Part shown: positions 42,549 to 55,987 of the stretch, in pieces
Layout of the letters: each line of letters starts with the position of its first letter
How positions within the stretch are numbered: position 1 is the stretch's first letter
Source: CAYQTL01 sp964420405
GTDB lineage: Bacteria; Acidobacteriota; Thermoanaerobaculia; Thermoanaerobaculales; Sulfomarinibacteraceae
Direction: 5' to 3'
Assembly: GCA_964420405.1 (NCBI GenBank)
Contig: CAYQTL010000005.1
Coordinates: 86,757-150,756, forward strand
DNA: 64,000 bases
Translations under genes and position numbers: made by a program
The notes under the pieces: generated by a model
What the model was told of the DNA's origin: nothing
Seen by the model: only the letters and a program-made list of their open reading frames with translations
The model's database searches: none

Positions 42549-43625
42549 GTGGAGCATCGCGTCGACCCGTGGATGGCGTTCGCCGTGATCGGAATCCTCG
42601 GCGCCTCCATGGCGACGCTGGACGCGGCCTCGCGGGTGGTCGGCAGCCAGCTGCTCTTCCGGCAGCTGCTGTGGGGGATCGGCGGGCTGGTCGCCCTGTG
42701 GCTCGTGTCCCGTGTCCATCCGAACGTGCTCGAGCGCACCGCGCCGCTGCTGTACGGTCTCGGCCTGGCCGCGCTGGTCGCGGTGCTCGTGGCCGGCGAG
42801 GTGCGCAGCGGGACCCGCGGCTGGTTCGCGATCGGACCGCTGACGGTTCAGCCGAGCGAGTTCGCCCGCCTGACGACGATCGTCGGAGCGGCGTGGTGGA
42901 TCGCGCGGCGCGAGGCGCGGGTGCTGTCGCTGCGGGAGGCGGCCGGAGCGGCCGGCCTGGTCGGCGCGGCCGCCGTGCTGGTGGGACTCGAGCCCGATCT
43001 CGGCGTCGCGCTGACCTACCTGCCGGTGCTCGGCGTGGCGCTGTGGCTCGGAGGGCTGCCGCGGTGGGCGTGGGTGCTGCTCGTGGTGGTGACGGTCGCG
43101 GCCACCGCGGTCGCGTGGCACACCGCCTTGAAGCCGTACCAGAAGGAGCGCGTCCTGACGGTGCTCGACCCCGAACGGGACCCCTACGGCGCCGGCTACC
43201 AGGTCCGGCAGTCCAAGATCGCGGTCGGCTCGGGCGGCGTCGTCGGCGCCGGCATCGGTCGCGGCAGCCAGTCGTTGCTGCGCTTTCTGCCGGCGCAGCA
43301 CACGGACTTCGCATTCGCGGTGTGGGCGGAGGCGACCGGGTTCGTCGGCTCGAGCGGGCTGCTGGCGGGGTACGTGCTGCTGCTGTGGCGGGTCATGCGG
43401 GCGGCGACGGTCGCCGCGAGCCGCTTCGGCGTCGCACTCGCGGCACTGGTCGGAACCTGGCTGGCGTTCCAGGTGACGGTCAACCTCGGCATGGTCCTGG
43501 GCGGACTGCCCACCACCGGCGTCACGTTGCCGCTGTTCTCCTACGGCGGCTCGTCGCTGCTGTCGACCTGCCTGGCCCTCGGCCTCGTCCAGGCGGTGTG
43601 GCGCCACCGGCTGGTCAACCAGTGA
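42549..43625 (+). CDS. rodA: Peptidoglycan glycosyltransferase RodA (SEDS family)
   Basis: 358 aa with ten membrane segments. The SEDS motifs GTRGWFAIGPLTVQPSEFARL, KPYQKERVLTVLDPERDP and the conserved D in EPDLGVALTY are clear, and the C-terminal LPLFSYGGSSLLSTC is typical. It polymerises glycan strands with PBP2. GTG start, 9 bp after mrdA. The stop overlaps the rng GTG. Confidence 0.95.
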   Translation: MEHRVDPWMAFAVIGILGASMATLDAASRVVGSQLLFRQLLWGIGGLVALWLVSRVHPNVLERTAPLLYGLGLAALVAVLVAGEVRSGTRGWFAIGPLTVQPSEFARLTTIVGAAWWIARREARVLSLREAAGAAGLVGAAAVLVGLEPDLGVALTYLPVLGVALWLGGLPRWAWVLLVVVTVAATAVAWHTALKPYQKERVLTVLDPERDPYGAGYQVRQSKIAVGSGGVVGAGIGRGSQSLLRFLPAQHTDFAFAVWAEATGFVGSSGLLAGYVLLLWRVMRAATVAASRFGVALAALVGTWLAFQVTVNLGMVLGGLPTTGVTLPLFSYGGSSLLSTCLALGLVQAVWRHRLVNQ

Positions 43626-45112
43626 GCCGTGCCACCCTGTACCTGTCGGTGAACCCGTTCGAGACGCGGGTGGCGATGCGCGAGAACGGCCGCCTGGTGT
43701 CCTACCGGGCCGAGCGGCACCGGTCGTCGTCGTCGGTCGGCAACCTGTACAAGGGACGGGTCACCCGCGTCCTGCCGGGCATGCAGGCCGCGTTCGTCGA
43801 CATCGGTCTGCCCCGGGACGGGTTCCTGTATGTGCGCGAGGCCGGCGCCATCCTGGACGACTTCACCGACATCTTCATCGGCGACGGGGACGAGGGCGCC
43901 ATGCCGGACGTGAGCGGATCGGACATCGGCGACCTGCTGCGCCAGGGCCAGGAGGTGCTGGTGCAGGTCGTCAAGGACCCGATCGGCACCAAGGGCGCCC
44001 GGCTGACGACCCACATCAGCCTGCCGGGCCGGCTGCTGGTGCTGCTGCCGACGGTCCGCCAACGGGGGGTGTCGCGCAGGATCACCGACCCCGACGCCCG
44101 CAGCCGGCTCAAGGGCGTGCTCGAGGGGTTCGCCGGCGCCGCCGGGTGGATCGTCCGCACCGCCGGCGAGGAGCAGGGGGAGCAGGAGCTGCGGGCCGAC
44201 CGCGACGAGCTGCTGCGCCGCTGGCGCAGGATCCAGGAGACGGCCGAGACCGCCCGCGCGCCGTCGCTGGTGCATCGCGAGCTGAGCCCGGTGCTGCGGG
44301 CGGTGCGCGACACCTTCGGCCACGAGGTCGAGGAGGTGTGGGTCGACGACGAGGAGAGCTTCCAGGAGACGCTCGACTTCCTCGAGCAGTCCGACCCGTC
44401 GCTGATGCCGCGGGTCAAGCTGTTCCGGCGCGCGACCGACCTGATGAGCGCCTTCGGCATCGACCGCGAGCTGGAGAAGGCGCTCCGCGCGAAGGTGTGG
44501 TTGAAGTCCGGCGGGTACGTCGTCGTCAACCAGACCGAGGCGCTGGTGGCGGTGGACGTCAACACCGGCAAGTTCGTCGGGAGCACGTCGCTGGAGGAGA
44601 CGGCGTTCGCCGTCAACCTTGAGGCGGTGCGGGAGATCGCCCGCCAGCTGCGGCTCCGCGACCTCGGCGGAATCGTGGTGGTCGACTTCGTCGACATGGA
44701 GGACGCCGACCACCGTCGGCAGGTGTACGACGCCCTCGCGGCGGAGCTGGCGCGCGACCCCGCACGAGCGCAGCTGCTTCCCATGTCCGAGATCGGCCTC
44801 GTGCAGCTGACGCGCAAGCGGGTCCGGCCCAGCCTGGAGCGGACCCTGAACCGCGAGTGCCCCTACTGCCACGGATCCGGCCGCATCAAGTCCCTCGCCA
44901 CCATCTGCCTCGAGATCCGGCGGGAGCTGCTGGCCGCCGCCGGCGAGGACCGCCCCGACCAGGTCACCCTGGTGGTCCATCCCGAGGTCTCGCACTACCT
45001 GCAGGGGCCCTTCCGCGAGCTGCTGCGCGAGCTCGAGGATGTCCACGGCCTCGAGGTGATCCTGCGGGAGAACCCGACCTTCCACCAGGAGCAGCTGGAG
45101 GTCACGAGGTGA
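43622..45112 (+). CDS. rng: Ribonuclease G (RNase E/G family)
   Basis: 496 aa. An S1 domain (GNLYKGRVTRVLPGMQAAFVDIG) carries an acidic insertion (DDFTDIFIGDGDEG). The 5' sensor, DNase I-like domain with VDVNTGKF, and the Zn-link CPYC follow. There is no RNase E C-terminal scaffold, so it is of the RNase G type. It processes rRNA and mRNA. It is coupled to rodA by a 4-bp overlap. A location at the end of the mre operon is also known for cafA in proteobacteria. Confidence 0.93.
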   Translation: MSRATLYLSVNPFETRVAMRENGRLVSYRAERHRSSSSVGNLYKGRVTRVLPGMQAAFVDIGLPRDGFLYVREAGAILDDFTDIFIGDGDEGAMPDVSGSDIGDLLRQGQEVLVQVVKDPIGTKGARLTTHISLPGRLLVLLPTVRQRGVSRRITDPDARSRLKGVLEGFAGAAGWIVRTAGEEQGEQELRADRDELLRRWRRIQETAETARAPSLVHRELSPVLRAVRDTFGHEVEEVWVDDEESFQETLDFLEQSDPSLMPRVKLFRRATDLMSAFGIDRELEKALRAKVWLKSGGYVVVNQTEALVAVDVNTGKFVGSTSLEETAFAVNLEAVREIARQLRLRDLGGIVVVDFVDMEDADHRRQVYDALAAELARDPARAQLLPMSEIGLVQLTRKRVRPSLERTLNRECPYCHGSGRIKSLATICLEIRRELLAAAGEDRPDQVTLVVHPEVSHYLQGPFRELLRELEDVHGLEVILRENPTFHQEQLEVTR

Positions 45113-45113
45113 C

Positions 45114-45130
45114 CCCGGCCGGAGGCCGGG
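45114..45130. terminator. Hairpin between convergent rng and mqnC
   Basis: CCCGGCC (45114-45120) and GGCCGGG (45124-45130) form a 7-bp stem with a GGA loop in the 22-bp intergenic gap. It is likely bidirectional. No T tract follows. Confidence 0.6.
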
Positions 45131-45134
45131 AGGT

Positions 45135-46202
45135 CTACAGCGGCTCGTACAGTGTCCTGCGCTGCCGTGGCGCGAGGCCGGCGTGCTCGATGACGCGCTC
45201 CATGTCGGCCTGGGTCATGCGATGCTCGGCGCCGGCGGCCGCCACCACGTTCTCCTCGAGCATGATCGAGCCGAGGTCGTCGGCGCCGAACAGCAGGGAG
45301 AGCTGCCCGATCTTCGGTCCCTGGGTCACCCAGGAGCCCTGGACGTGGTCGACGTTGTCCAGCGCCAGCCGGGAGATGGCGAGGGTCCGCAGGTAGTCGA
45401 CGCCGCCCGAGGGCGCGACCTCCCCCTCGAGGTCGGTGTCCCGGTCCTGGAAGGTCCACGGGATGAAGGCGGTGAACCCGCCGGTCTCGTCCTGCAGGTC
45501 TCGGATGCCGACCAGATGGGCGGCGCGCGCGGCATAGGGCTCGCCGACTCCGAACATCATCGTGGCGGTGGTCCGCAGCCCGAGGCCGTGGGCCTGACGG
45601 TGGACGTCCAGCCAACGACGGGTGGGCGCCTTCGCCCGCGACAGGATCCGGGACCGGGTCTCGTCCTCGAGGATCTCGGCGCCGCCGCCAGGGATCGAGT
45701 CGAGGCCGGCCGCCATCAGGCGTTGGAGCACCTCGCGCACCGGGCGCTTCTCCGCCTTGGCGATGAACCAGATCTCCGGCACCGAGAAGGCGTGGAGGTG
45801 GACGTGGGGAAAGGCCTGCTTGAGACCTCGGAGCAGCTCCTCGTAGAACTCGAGCCGCAGGTCAGGGTGGACGCCGCCCTGCAGGAGGATCCCGGTGCCG
45901 CCGGAGGCGACGGTCTCGGCGACCTTGTCGGCGAGCTCGTCGAACGACAGCACGTAGGCATCGCTGTCACGGGTCGTCCGGTAGAACGCGCAGAACCGGC
46001 AGCGGTACACGCAGACATTGGTGTAGTTGACGTTCCGGTCGATGATGTAGGTCGCCTCGGCGACCGGATGCCGCCGCCAGCGAGCCTCGTTCGCCGCCTG
46101 GCCGAGCTCGAGCAGCGAGCCCTCCTCGAGGAGCCGCAGGATCTCGTCCTCCCGCAGCCGTTCTCCGCCGGCCACCTTGTGGAGCACGCGCTCGATCGTC
46201 AT
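45135..46202 (-). CDS. mqnC: Cyclic dehypoxanthinylfutalosine synthase MqnC
   Basis: 355 aa radical-SAM enzyme of the futalosine menaquinone pathway. The [4Fe-4S] motif is CVYRCRFCAF. GGVHPDLRLEFYEELLRGLK and GGGAEIL match MqnC. F420 synthase CofH is its paralogue, but the length and the GGGAEIL/SWVTQGPKIGQ motifs favour MqnC. It makes the six-membered ring of cyclic DHFL. The ATG at 46202 was chosen over an in-frame TTG. No mqnA, mqnD or mqnE is in the window. Confidence 0.9.
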   Translation of the reverse strand: MTIERVLHKVAGGERLREDEILRLLEEGSLLELGQAANEARWRRHPVAEATYIIDRNVNYTNVCVYRCRFCAFYRTTRDSDAYVLSFDELADKVAETVASGGTGILLQGGVHPDLRLEFYEELLRGLKQAFPHVHLHAFSVPEIWFIAKAEKRPVREVLQRLMAAGLDSIPGGGAEILEDETRSRILSRAKAPTRRWLDVHRQAHGLGLRTTATMMFGVGEPYAARAAHLVGIRDLQDETGGFTAFIPWTFQDRDTDLEGEVAPSGGVDYLRTLAISRLALDNVDHVQGSWVTQGPKIGQLSLLFGADDLGSIMLEENVVAAAGAEHRMTQADMERVIEHAGLAPRQRRTLYEPL

Positions 46203-46210
46203 CAAGACCC

Positions 46211-46240
46211 AGTCTCACCCTCGGCACCCGTCGATGTCAA
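46211..46240 (-). promoter_or_regulatory. Promoter of mqnC
   Basis: Minus-strand TTGACA (46235-46240) and GAGACT (46211-46216) are 18 bp apart, 8 nt before the ATG. The leader is very short. Confidence 0.5.
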
Positions 46241-46291
46241 CGCCCGTGCGGCGGCGATCGACCACCAGTCCTCCGCCCCGTGCGGTCCTCG

Positions 46292-46311
46292 AAGGGTGAG
46301 CGCGGACGCGC

Positions 46312-46319
<8 letters not shown>
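46292..46319. terminator. Strong hairpin at the end of rho
   Basis: A perfect 12-bp stem (46292-46303 with 46308-46319) with a 4-nt loop. The rho stop codon (46312-46314) lies in one arm. No T tract follows, so it may stabilise the rho mRNA or act as a terminator. Confidence 0.75.
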
Positions 46320-47659
<1,340 letters not shown>

Positions 47660-47670
<11 letters not shown>

Positions 47671-48274
47671 CGGTTTCTCCAGGTTGGCGGCGTCTCCACG
47701 CGGTGGCGAGCCCGTCGACCGCCCGCAGCAGGTCGGCCCGACCCTCGCCCGAGCGCACGCTGACCGCCAGCGGCGGGGTCGGGAGGGCGAGGCGCCGCTG
47801 CACCTCGAACCGGGCGGCGTCGCGGCGCCCGCGTCCGATCTTGTCGGCCTTGGTCAGCACCACGACGCGCTCCCGCGCCGCGGCGAGGAGCATCTCCTGC
47901 AGCTGCATGTCGAGCTCGGTCGGACCGTGTCGGATGTCGACCAACGTGATCACTCCCGCCAACCGGGGCTCGTCGCCGAGGTAGCGGCCCAGCTCCCGGC
48001 CCCACTCGGCGCGCAGCTCCCGGCTGACCTTGGCGTAGCCGTAGCCGGGCAGGTCGACGAGGTAGAGCGCGCAGTTGACTCGGAAAAAGTTGAGGCTCCG
48101 GGTCTTTCCCGGCGCCTTCGCCACCCGCGCCACCGGGCGGCGCAGGAGCCAGTTGAGGAGGCTCGACTTGCCGACATTGGAGCGGCCCGCCACCGCGACA
48201 TGCGGCAGCCACTCCGCCGGAACCTCTCCGGCAGAGGGAATCGAGCCCCGGAAGTCGATCTGTGTGATCTCCAC
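47660..48274 (-). CDS. engB: GTPase EngB/YsxC (ribosome biogenesis)
   Basis: 204 aa from GTG 48274, which fits the family length. G motifs are GRSNVGKSSLLNWL (G1), GKTRSLNFF (G2), DLPGYGYAK (G3), LTKADK (G4) and the C-terminal SVRSGEGRADLLRA (G5). It is needed for assembly of the large ribosomal subunit. A longer frame reaches 48367 but would overlap lon. It is followed by rho with an 11-bp overlap. Confidence 0.94.
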
Positions 48275-48329
48275 GATGCATGCGTAGCCCGGTCGCCCAC
48301 GGGGCGCCGGATGCTCGTCGGTCGGACGG

Positions 48330-50726
<2,397 letters not shown>

Positions 50727-50808
50727 CGGGCTCTCTCTCGTACGCGTCCGGTCCACTCGTGGGGCGGCAGCATCCCGCAGAGGGCGCGCCGACCCGCGGT
50801 CGCCGCCG

Positions 50809-52044
<1,236 letters not shown>

Positions 52045-52061
52045 CAGGTCCTCCGTCTCTC

Positions 52062-52067
52062 ATTGTA
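52062..52067 (-). promoter_or_regulatory. -10 box before clpX
   Basis: TACAAT on the minus strand is 17 nt before the clpX ATG, in the 50-bp clpP-clpX gap. It suggests a second promoter for clpX-lon. No clear -35 is visible. Confidence 0.5.
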
Positions 52068-52094
52068 CATCACGCCGCCCTCGCACACGGTGAT

Positions 52095-52679
52095 CTAGTC
52101 CCTGGAAACAAGGATCTTGTCGATGAGGCCGTAGTCCTTGGCGGCCTCGGCCTCGAGGATGAAGTCGCGGTCGGTGTCGGCGTGGATCTTGTCGATCGGC
52201 TGGTTGGTGTGCACCGCCAGGATCTCGTTGAGGCGCTGGCGCAGCCGGATGATGTCCTTGGCGTGGATGTCGATGTCCGCCGCCTGGCCGTGCAGGCCGG
52301 ACATGAGGGGCTGGTGGAGCAGTACACGGGCGTTGGGTAACGCGAAGCGCTTGCCGGTCGTTCCCCCGGCGAGCAGCACCGCCGCCATGGACGCCGCCTG
52401 ACCGATGGCGATCGTCGCCACGTCCGGCTTGACGTACCGCATGGTGTCGTAGATCGCGAGCCCGGCGGTGATCGAGCCGCCCGGCGAGTTGATGTACAGG
52501 TAGATGTCCTTCTCGGGGTTCTCCGCCTCGAGGAACAGCATCTGCGCGATCACCAGCGACGCGACGGCGTCGTCGACGTGGGACCCGAGGAAGATGACGT
52601 TGTCCTTGAGGAGGCGGGAGAAGATGTCGTAGGCCCGCTCTCCGCGACTGGTCTGCTCGACGACGACAGGGACCAGCAT
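52095..52679 (-). CDS. clpP: ATP-dependent Clp protease proteolytic subunit
   Basis: 194 aa. The catalytic triad is in QAASMAAVL (S), LLHQP (H) and the DTDRD region (D). The N-terminal gate region and IYLYINSPGGSI are typical. It forms the proteolytic barrel used by ClpX. The ATG overlaps the tig stop by one base (TGATG). A shadow frame would start further upstream. Confidence 0.97.
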   Translation of the reverse strand: MLVPVVVEQTSRGERAYDIFSRLLKDNVIFLGSHVDDAVASLVIAQMLFLEAENPEKDIYLYINSPGGSITAGLAIYDTMRYVKPDVATIAIGQAASMAAVLLAGGTTGKRFALPNARVLLHQPLMSGLHGQAADIDIHAKDIIRLRQRLNEILAVHTNQPIDKIHADTDRDFILEAEAAKDYGLIDKILVSRD

Positions 52680-53962
52680 CACTCGACCTCCCCTCCGGCG
52701 CGGCGGATCAGCTCGTCGACGGTGGCGGCGATCCGGGCCGACTGACGGATGCCCGCGAGCCTGCCCTCCTTGGCCACGTTGGCCTTGTGCTCTGCCGGCG
52801 GGACCCCCGCCCGGTCGGCCTCGACACGCAGGTAGGCGTCCACCTCCGCCTCCGGCACGTCGATCTTCCACTCCCCGGCGAGCTGCTCGAGCACCAGGCT
52901 GTCCAGCACGCGGCGGCGGGCGGCCGGTTCCGCCTTGGCCGACAGCTCGTTCCAGTCGAGCCGGTCGACCGCGTCCGCCTTGCCCTGCATCGCCATGCTG
53001 TAGGCGAAGCGGTTGAGGTCCTCCCGGATCGCGGCCTGGACGAGAGAGGGCGGCAGCTCGGCGGGGTCGAGGCCGCGCTCGAGATGGTCGAGTGCGGCCC
53101 GGCGCCAGGTCTCGCGCCGCTGGGCCCGCTTGCGCTGGGTGAGCACGTCGCGGATCCGGTCGCGCAGCTCGTCGAGGGACTCCAGGCCGACGGTCGTGGC
53201 CAGCTCGTCGTCGACGGGAGGCAGCCGGCGCTGCTTGAGGGCGGTGACGTCGATGGTGTAGCGGACGGTCCTGCCGGCTCGCTCGCTCTTCGGGTCGTCG
53301 GGCGGAAGCTCGCGCTCCGCGGTTCTCGTGTCTCCGACCGTCGCCCCCTGCAGGGCGGCGTGGATCTCGGGAGGCACGGCGCCCTCCTGGAGGACGAACT
53401 GGGCTCCCTTCTCCTCGAACGGGGGCTCCTCGGCGCCCTCCATCTCGCCGCGAAGGTCCGCCTCGACGAGGACGCCGTCGGCGGCCACGGCATCTGCCGC
53501 CGGCTCCCAGGTCGCATGCTCGGCGCGGAGGCGCTCCAGCTCCTCGTCGACCTCCGCCTCGGTCGGATCCAGCTGGACCTCGGGCAGGGTGACCTCGGCC
53601 GGGTCGGGCAGCTCGAGCCGTGGCCGGACCTCGAGGTGGGCGGACATCCGGAACGAGCCGTCGTCGGCCAGCTCGAGATCGTGGACGTGGGGCTCGGTCA
53701 GGGGCTCCAGGTCGGACTCCGACTCCATCACCTCGCGCCAGAGGTCGTCTGCGAGCCGCTCGAGCAGCTCGCCGCGGATCTCGTCGGCGAAGCGGGCCGT
53801 GAGCGCCGCCTCGGGGGCCTTGCCCCGGCGGAAACCGGGGATCTGGACCGTGCCGCGGAGGCTGCGGACGACGCCGCGGCGGCGCTCGGCGACTGCCGGT
53901 GCCTCGAGGTGGGCCTCGATCTGGACCTGGTGGTTGGCCTTGCGGGTCAGGGTGTAGGGCAT
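52679..53962 (-). CDS. tig: Trigger factor (ribosome-associated chaperone)
   Basis: 427 aa. The ribosome-binding motif PGFRRGKAPEAAL is near the N-terminus. A substrate-binding region and a PPIase domain (about 160-240) follow, with the usual C-terminal helical arms. The PPIase domain lacks some FKBP consensus residues. It folds new proteins and precedes clpP. The ATG at 53962 is only 15 nt after the tRNA-Leu gene, with GGGAG in between. The N-terminal extension to 54109 would run through that tRNA gene. Confidence 0.93.
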   Translation of the reverse strand: MPYTLTRKANHQVQIEAHLEAPAVAERRRGVVRSLRGTVQIPGFRRGKAPEAALTARFADEIRGELLERLADDLWREVMESESDLEPLTEPHVHDLELADDGSFRMSAHLEVRPRLELPDPAEVTLPEVQLDPTEAEVDEELERLRAEHATWEPAADAVAADGVLVEADLRGEMEGAEEPPFEEKGAQFVLQEGAVPPEIHAALQGATVGDTRTAERELPPDDPKSERAGRTVRYTIDVTALKQRRLPPVDDELATTVGLESLDELRDRIRDVLTQRKRAQRRETWRRAALDHLERGLDPAELPPSLVQAAIREDLNRFAYSMAMQGKADAVDRLDWNELSAKAEPAARRRVLDSLVLEQLAGEWKIDVPEAEVDAYLRVEADRAGVPPAEHKANVAKEGRLAGIRQSARIAATVDELIRRAGGEVE

Positions 53963-53975
53963 GGGTGCTTCTCCC

Positions 53976-54064
<89 letters not shown>

Positions 54065-54079
54065 AGGGAACGCCGTGGG

Positions 54080-54155
54080 TGGTGAGCCGTGGAGGAATCG
54101 AACCTCCAACCTAGGGATTAAGAGTCCCTTGCTCTGCCAGTTGAGCTAACGGCCC
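54080..54155 (-). tRNA. tRNA-Lys (anticodon CTT)
   Basis: 76 nt with encoded CCA. Acceptor GGGCCGT pairs with ACGGCTC (one G-U). The anticodon loop CTCTTAA gives CTT, reading AAG, the preferred lysine codon in a GC-rich genome. It is 15 nt upstream of the tRNA-Leu gene on the same strand. Confidence 0.93.
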
Positions 54156-54168
54156 ACGGCCAAGGGGT

Positions 54169-54197
54169 ACTGTACACCATCGACGTGCGAGGCTCAA
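54169..54197 (-). promoter_or_regulatory. Promoter of the tRNA-Lys/tRNA-Leu/tig transcript
   Basis: TTGAGC (54192-54197) and TACAGT (54169-54174) are 17 bp apart on the minus strand. The transcript would begin about 7 nt before the tRNA-Lys 5' end. Confidence 0.65.
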
Positions 54198-54216
54198 GGG
54201 GACCGTGCCCACAGCC

Positions 54217-54906
54217 TCACCGGTGCACCAGGTGCTTGATCTCGGACTGGCCGAGATCGGACTCGGCCGAGATGACGATCGCCGAGGTCCCGCCGTTGAA
54301 CTGGGGGACCGCGGCGTCGGCGCTGAAGGTGCCGTCGTCGCCGGTCTCGCCCTCGGCGAGCACCAGCCGGCGGGGCTCGGAGGTGGACTTGAAGAGGACA
54401 ACCACGCGCACCCCGGCGAGGGGCTCGCCGCCGTGGGAGTCGACCGCGGCCACCCGGAAGGCCGCGGTGCGGCCGTAGACGAAGTCCGTGTCGGCGGTCG
54501 CCCGGAGCACGAGGTGCGCGCGCTCCCGCTGGGCCTCGAGGTAGGAGAGGATGACCTCGTCGAGGGTCGGCTCGTCGCCGGTGGTGGCCGGAGCCGACCT
54601 GGAGGAGATGGTGGTGTCGTCCTCGGCGTCGACGTCGCCCGGAGTGTCGACGAGCTGCCCGAGGCGGCCGCGGCGGATCGCCTCCACGATGGTGCGGTGC
54701 TGCCGCTCCATCAGGGTGGCGATCGCCTTGGACTCGACCTCCTCCGCCACCAGGTCCTGGTAGGAGGTGCGACGGGAGTAGAGGATCTCGCCGCGTGCGT
54801 AGACGAGGGACTCGATGAGGGGGTTGGAGCGGCCCTTGTCCTCGGTCTGGACGTGGTACGTCGTCCCGCCGTGCTCGATGTCTGTGTTGTAGCCGGTCAG
54901 AACCAC
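54217..54906 (-). CDS. Conserved protein with GYNTDIEHGG N-terminal motif
   Basis: 229 aa from a GTG at 54906 that has GGGAGGGG upstream. The N-terminus reads LTGYNTDIEHGG and then TEDKGRSNPLIESL, a combination I have seen in many acidobacterial and deltaproteobacterial proteins. Residues 60-75 include EILYSRRTSYQDL. The C-terminal half (from about 130) resembles an immunoglobulin-like beta domain (DGTFSADAAVPQFNGGTSAIVI). There is no signal peptide. Function is unknown. It diverges from the phosphatase gene. Confidence 0.6.
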   Translation of the reverse strand: MVLTGYNTDIEHGGTTYHVQTEDKGRSNPLIESLVYARGEILYSRRTSYQDLVAEEVESKAIATLMERQHRTIVEAIRRGRLGQLVDTPGDVDAEDDTTISSRSAPATTGDEPTLDEVILSYLEAQRERAHLVLRATADTDFVYGRTAAFRVAAVDSHGGEPLAGVRVVVLFKSTSEPRRLVLAEGETGDDGTFSADAAVPQFNGGTSAIVISAESDLGQSEIKHLVHR

Positions 54907-54977
54907 GGTCCAAGCCCCTCCCGGGGCGCCGGATAAGGCTACCCCGCCAGGCGATCCGCGGTCAATCAGGGCTCCCG

Positions 54978-55005
54978 TTGGCGGTCTCCCGGACACGGGT
55001 AGAAT
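54978..55005 (+). promoter_or_regulatory. Promoter of the LMW phosphatase gene
   Basis: TTGGCG (54978-54983) and TAGAAT (55000-55005) with a 16-bp spacer. The ATG is 7 nt downstream, so the message is probably leaderless. Confidence 0.6.
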
Positions 55006-55012
55006 TGGCGCC

Positions 55013-55447
55013 ATGAAGGTCCTCTTCCTGTGTGTCGGTAACAGCTGCCGGTCGATCATGGCCGAGTCGATGGCGCGGGCGCTCGGCGGCGGGGTGCTCG
55101 AGCCCTGCTCGGCGGGGCTGTCGCCGGCGGGGTACGTCGCCGGAGGGACGGTCACCGTCCTGCAGGACATGGGGTACCCGGTGGATGGGCTCCGGTCGAA
55201 GGGGATCGGAGAGGTCGAGCTGGACGAGGTCGAGCATGTCGTCAGCCTGCTCGGGGAAGCCGGGCTGCGGGTGCTGCCGCCTCACCTGGCGGGCTCGCGG
55301 GAGGCGTGGGACGTGCGCGACCCGATCGGCGAGGACGAGGCGGTGTACCGGTCCGTCGCGCGGGATGTCGAGCGCCGGGTCGCGCGGCTCGTGGCGGAGC
55401 TGGGTGGCGGGAACCTCGGTCGGGAAGGCGACTCTCACTGGCAGTGA
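55013..55447 (+). CDS. Low-molecular-weight phosphatase / arsenate reductase-like protein
   Basis: 144 aa. The P-loop CVGNSCRS (C8, R14; C-x5-R) and the acid loop WDVRDPIGED match LMW-PTP and thioredoxin-type ArsC. The SIMAESMARAL helix is shared by both. The extra cysteines used by ArsC for disulphide relay are missing, although a Cys near CSAG exists, so a phosphatase is at least as likely. The following ECF sigma gene lies 36 bp away on the same strand. Confidence 0.78.
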   Translation: MKVLFLCVGNSCRSIMAESMARALGGGVLEPCSAGLSPAGYVAGGTVTVLQDMGYPVDGLRSKGIGEVELDEVEHVVSLLGEAGLRVLPPHLAGSREAWDVRDPIGEDEAVYRSVARDVERRVARLVAELGGGNLGREGDSHWQ

Positions 55448-55483
55448 GGAGGCCCCTCACCGGGCTGTGGACGGGGATGCAGG

Positions 55484-55987
55484 GTGACGTTCGACGAGGT
55501 CTACCGGCGGTTCCGCCGACCCGTCTGGCGCCTGGCGAGGCGGATGACCGACAGCGAGGAGGACGCGCTCGACGCGACGCAGGAGATCTTCCTGCGGGTG
55601 TGGCGGGGGCTGGGGGGATTTCGGGGCGAGGCGAGGTTGAGCACCTGGGTGTTCCAGATCGCCTGGAACCACCTGCGGCGGCATCGGCGCCGGCTGCGTG
55701 GGCGCCCGCAGACCGTCACGGTGGAAGGGGAGGACGGCGCGCTGGCCCGCCAGCTGCCGGACGGCTCCCCGGACCCCCACCGGCGCGCCGCCGCGGGCGA
55801 GCTGCTCGATCGGGTCGAGGCGGCCCTCCGCGAGCTGCCGGAGCACTGGCGAGTCGTGATCTGGCTGCGTGACGGTGAGGACATGAGCTACGAGGAGATC
55901 GCCGCGGTGCTCGACGTGCCGATCGGAACGGTCCGGTCGCGGCTGGCGCGGGCCCGCGCGGCCCTGCGGGAGGCGGTGACGGGATGA
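55484..55987 (+). CDS. ECF-type RNA polymerase sigma factor
   Basis: 167 aa. Region 2 (DATQEIFLRVWRGLGGFRGEARLSTWVFQIAWN) and region 4 (ELPEHWRVVIWLRDGEDMSYEEIAAVLDVPIGTVRSRLARARAALRE) are complete. GTG start. The stop overlaps the next gene by 4 bp, which is the usual sigma/anti-sigma arrangement. The target promoters cannot be told. Confidence 0.92.
   Translation: MTFDEVYRRFRRPVWRLARRMTDSEEDALDATQEIFLRVWRGLGGFRGEARLSTWVFQIAWNHLRRHRRRLRGRPQTVTVEGEDGALARQLPDGSPDPHRRAAAGELLDRVEAALRELPEHWRVVIWLRDGEDMSYEEIAAVLDVPIGTVRSRLARARAALREAVTG

Noticed and set aside
46205..46207. TTG start of mqnC
   Set aside because: The ATG three bases downstream in the same frame is preferred. The TTG would add one residue only.
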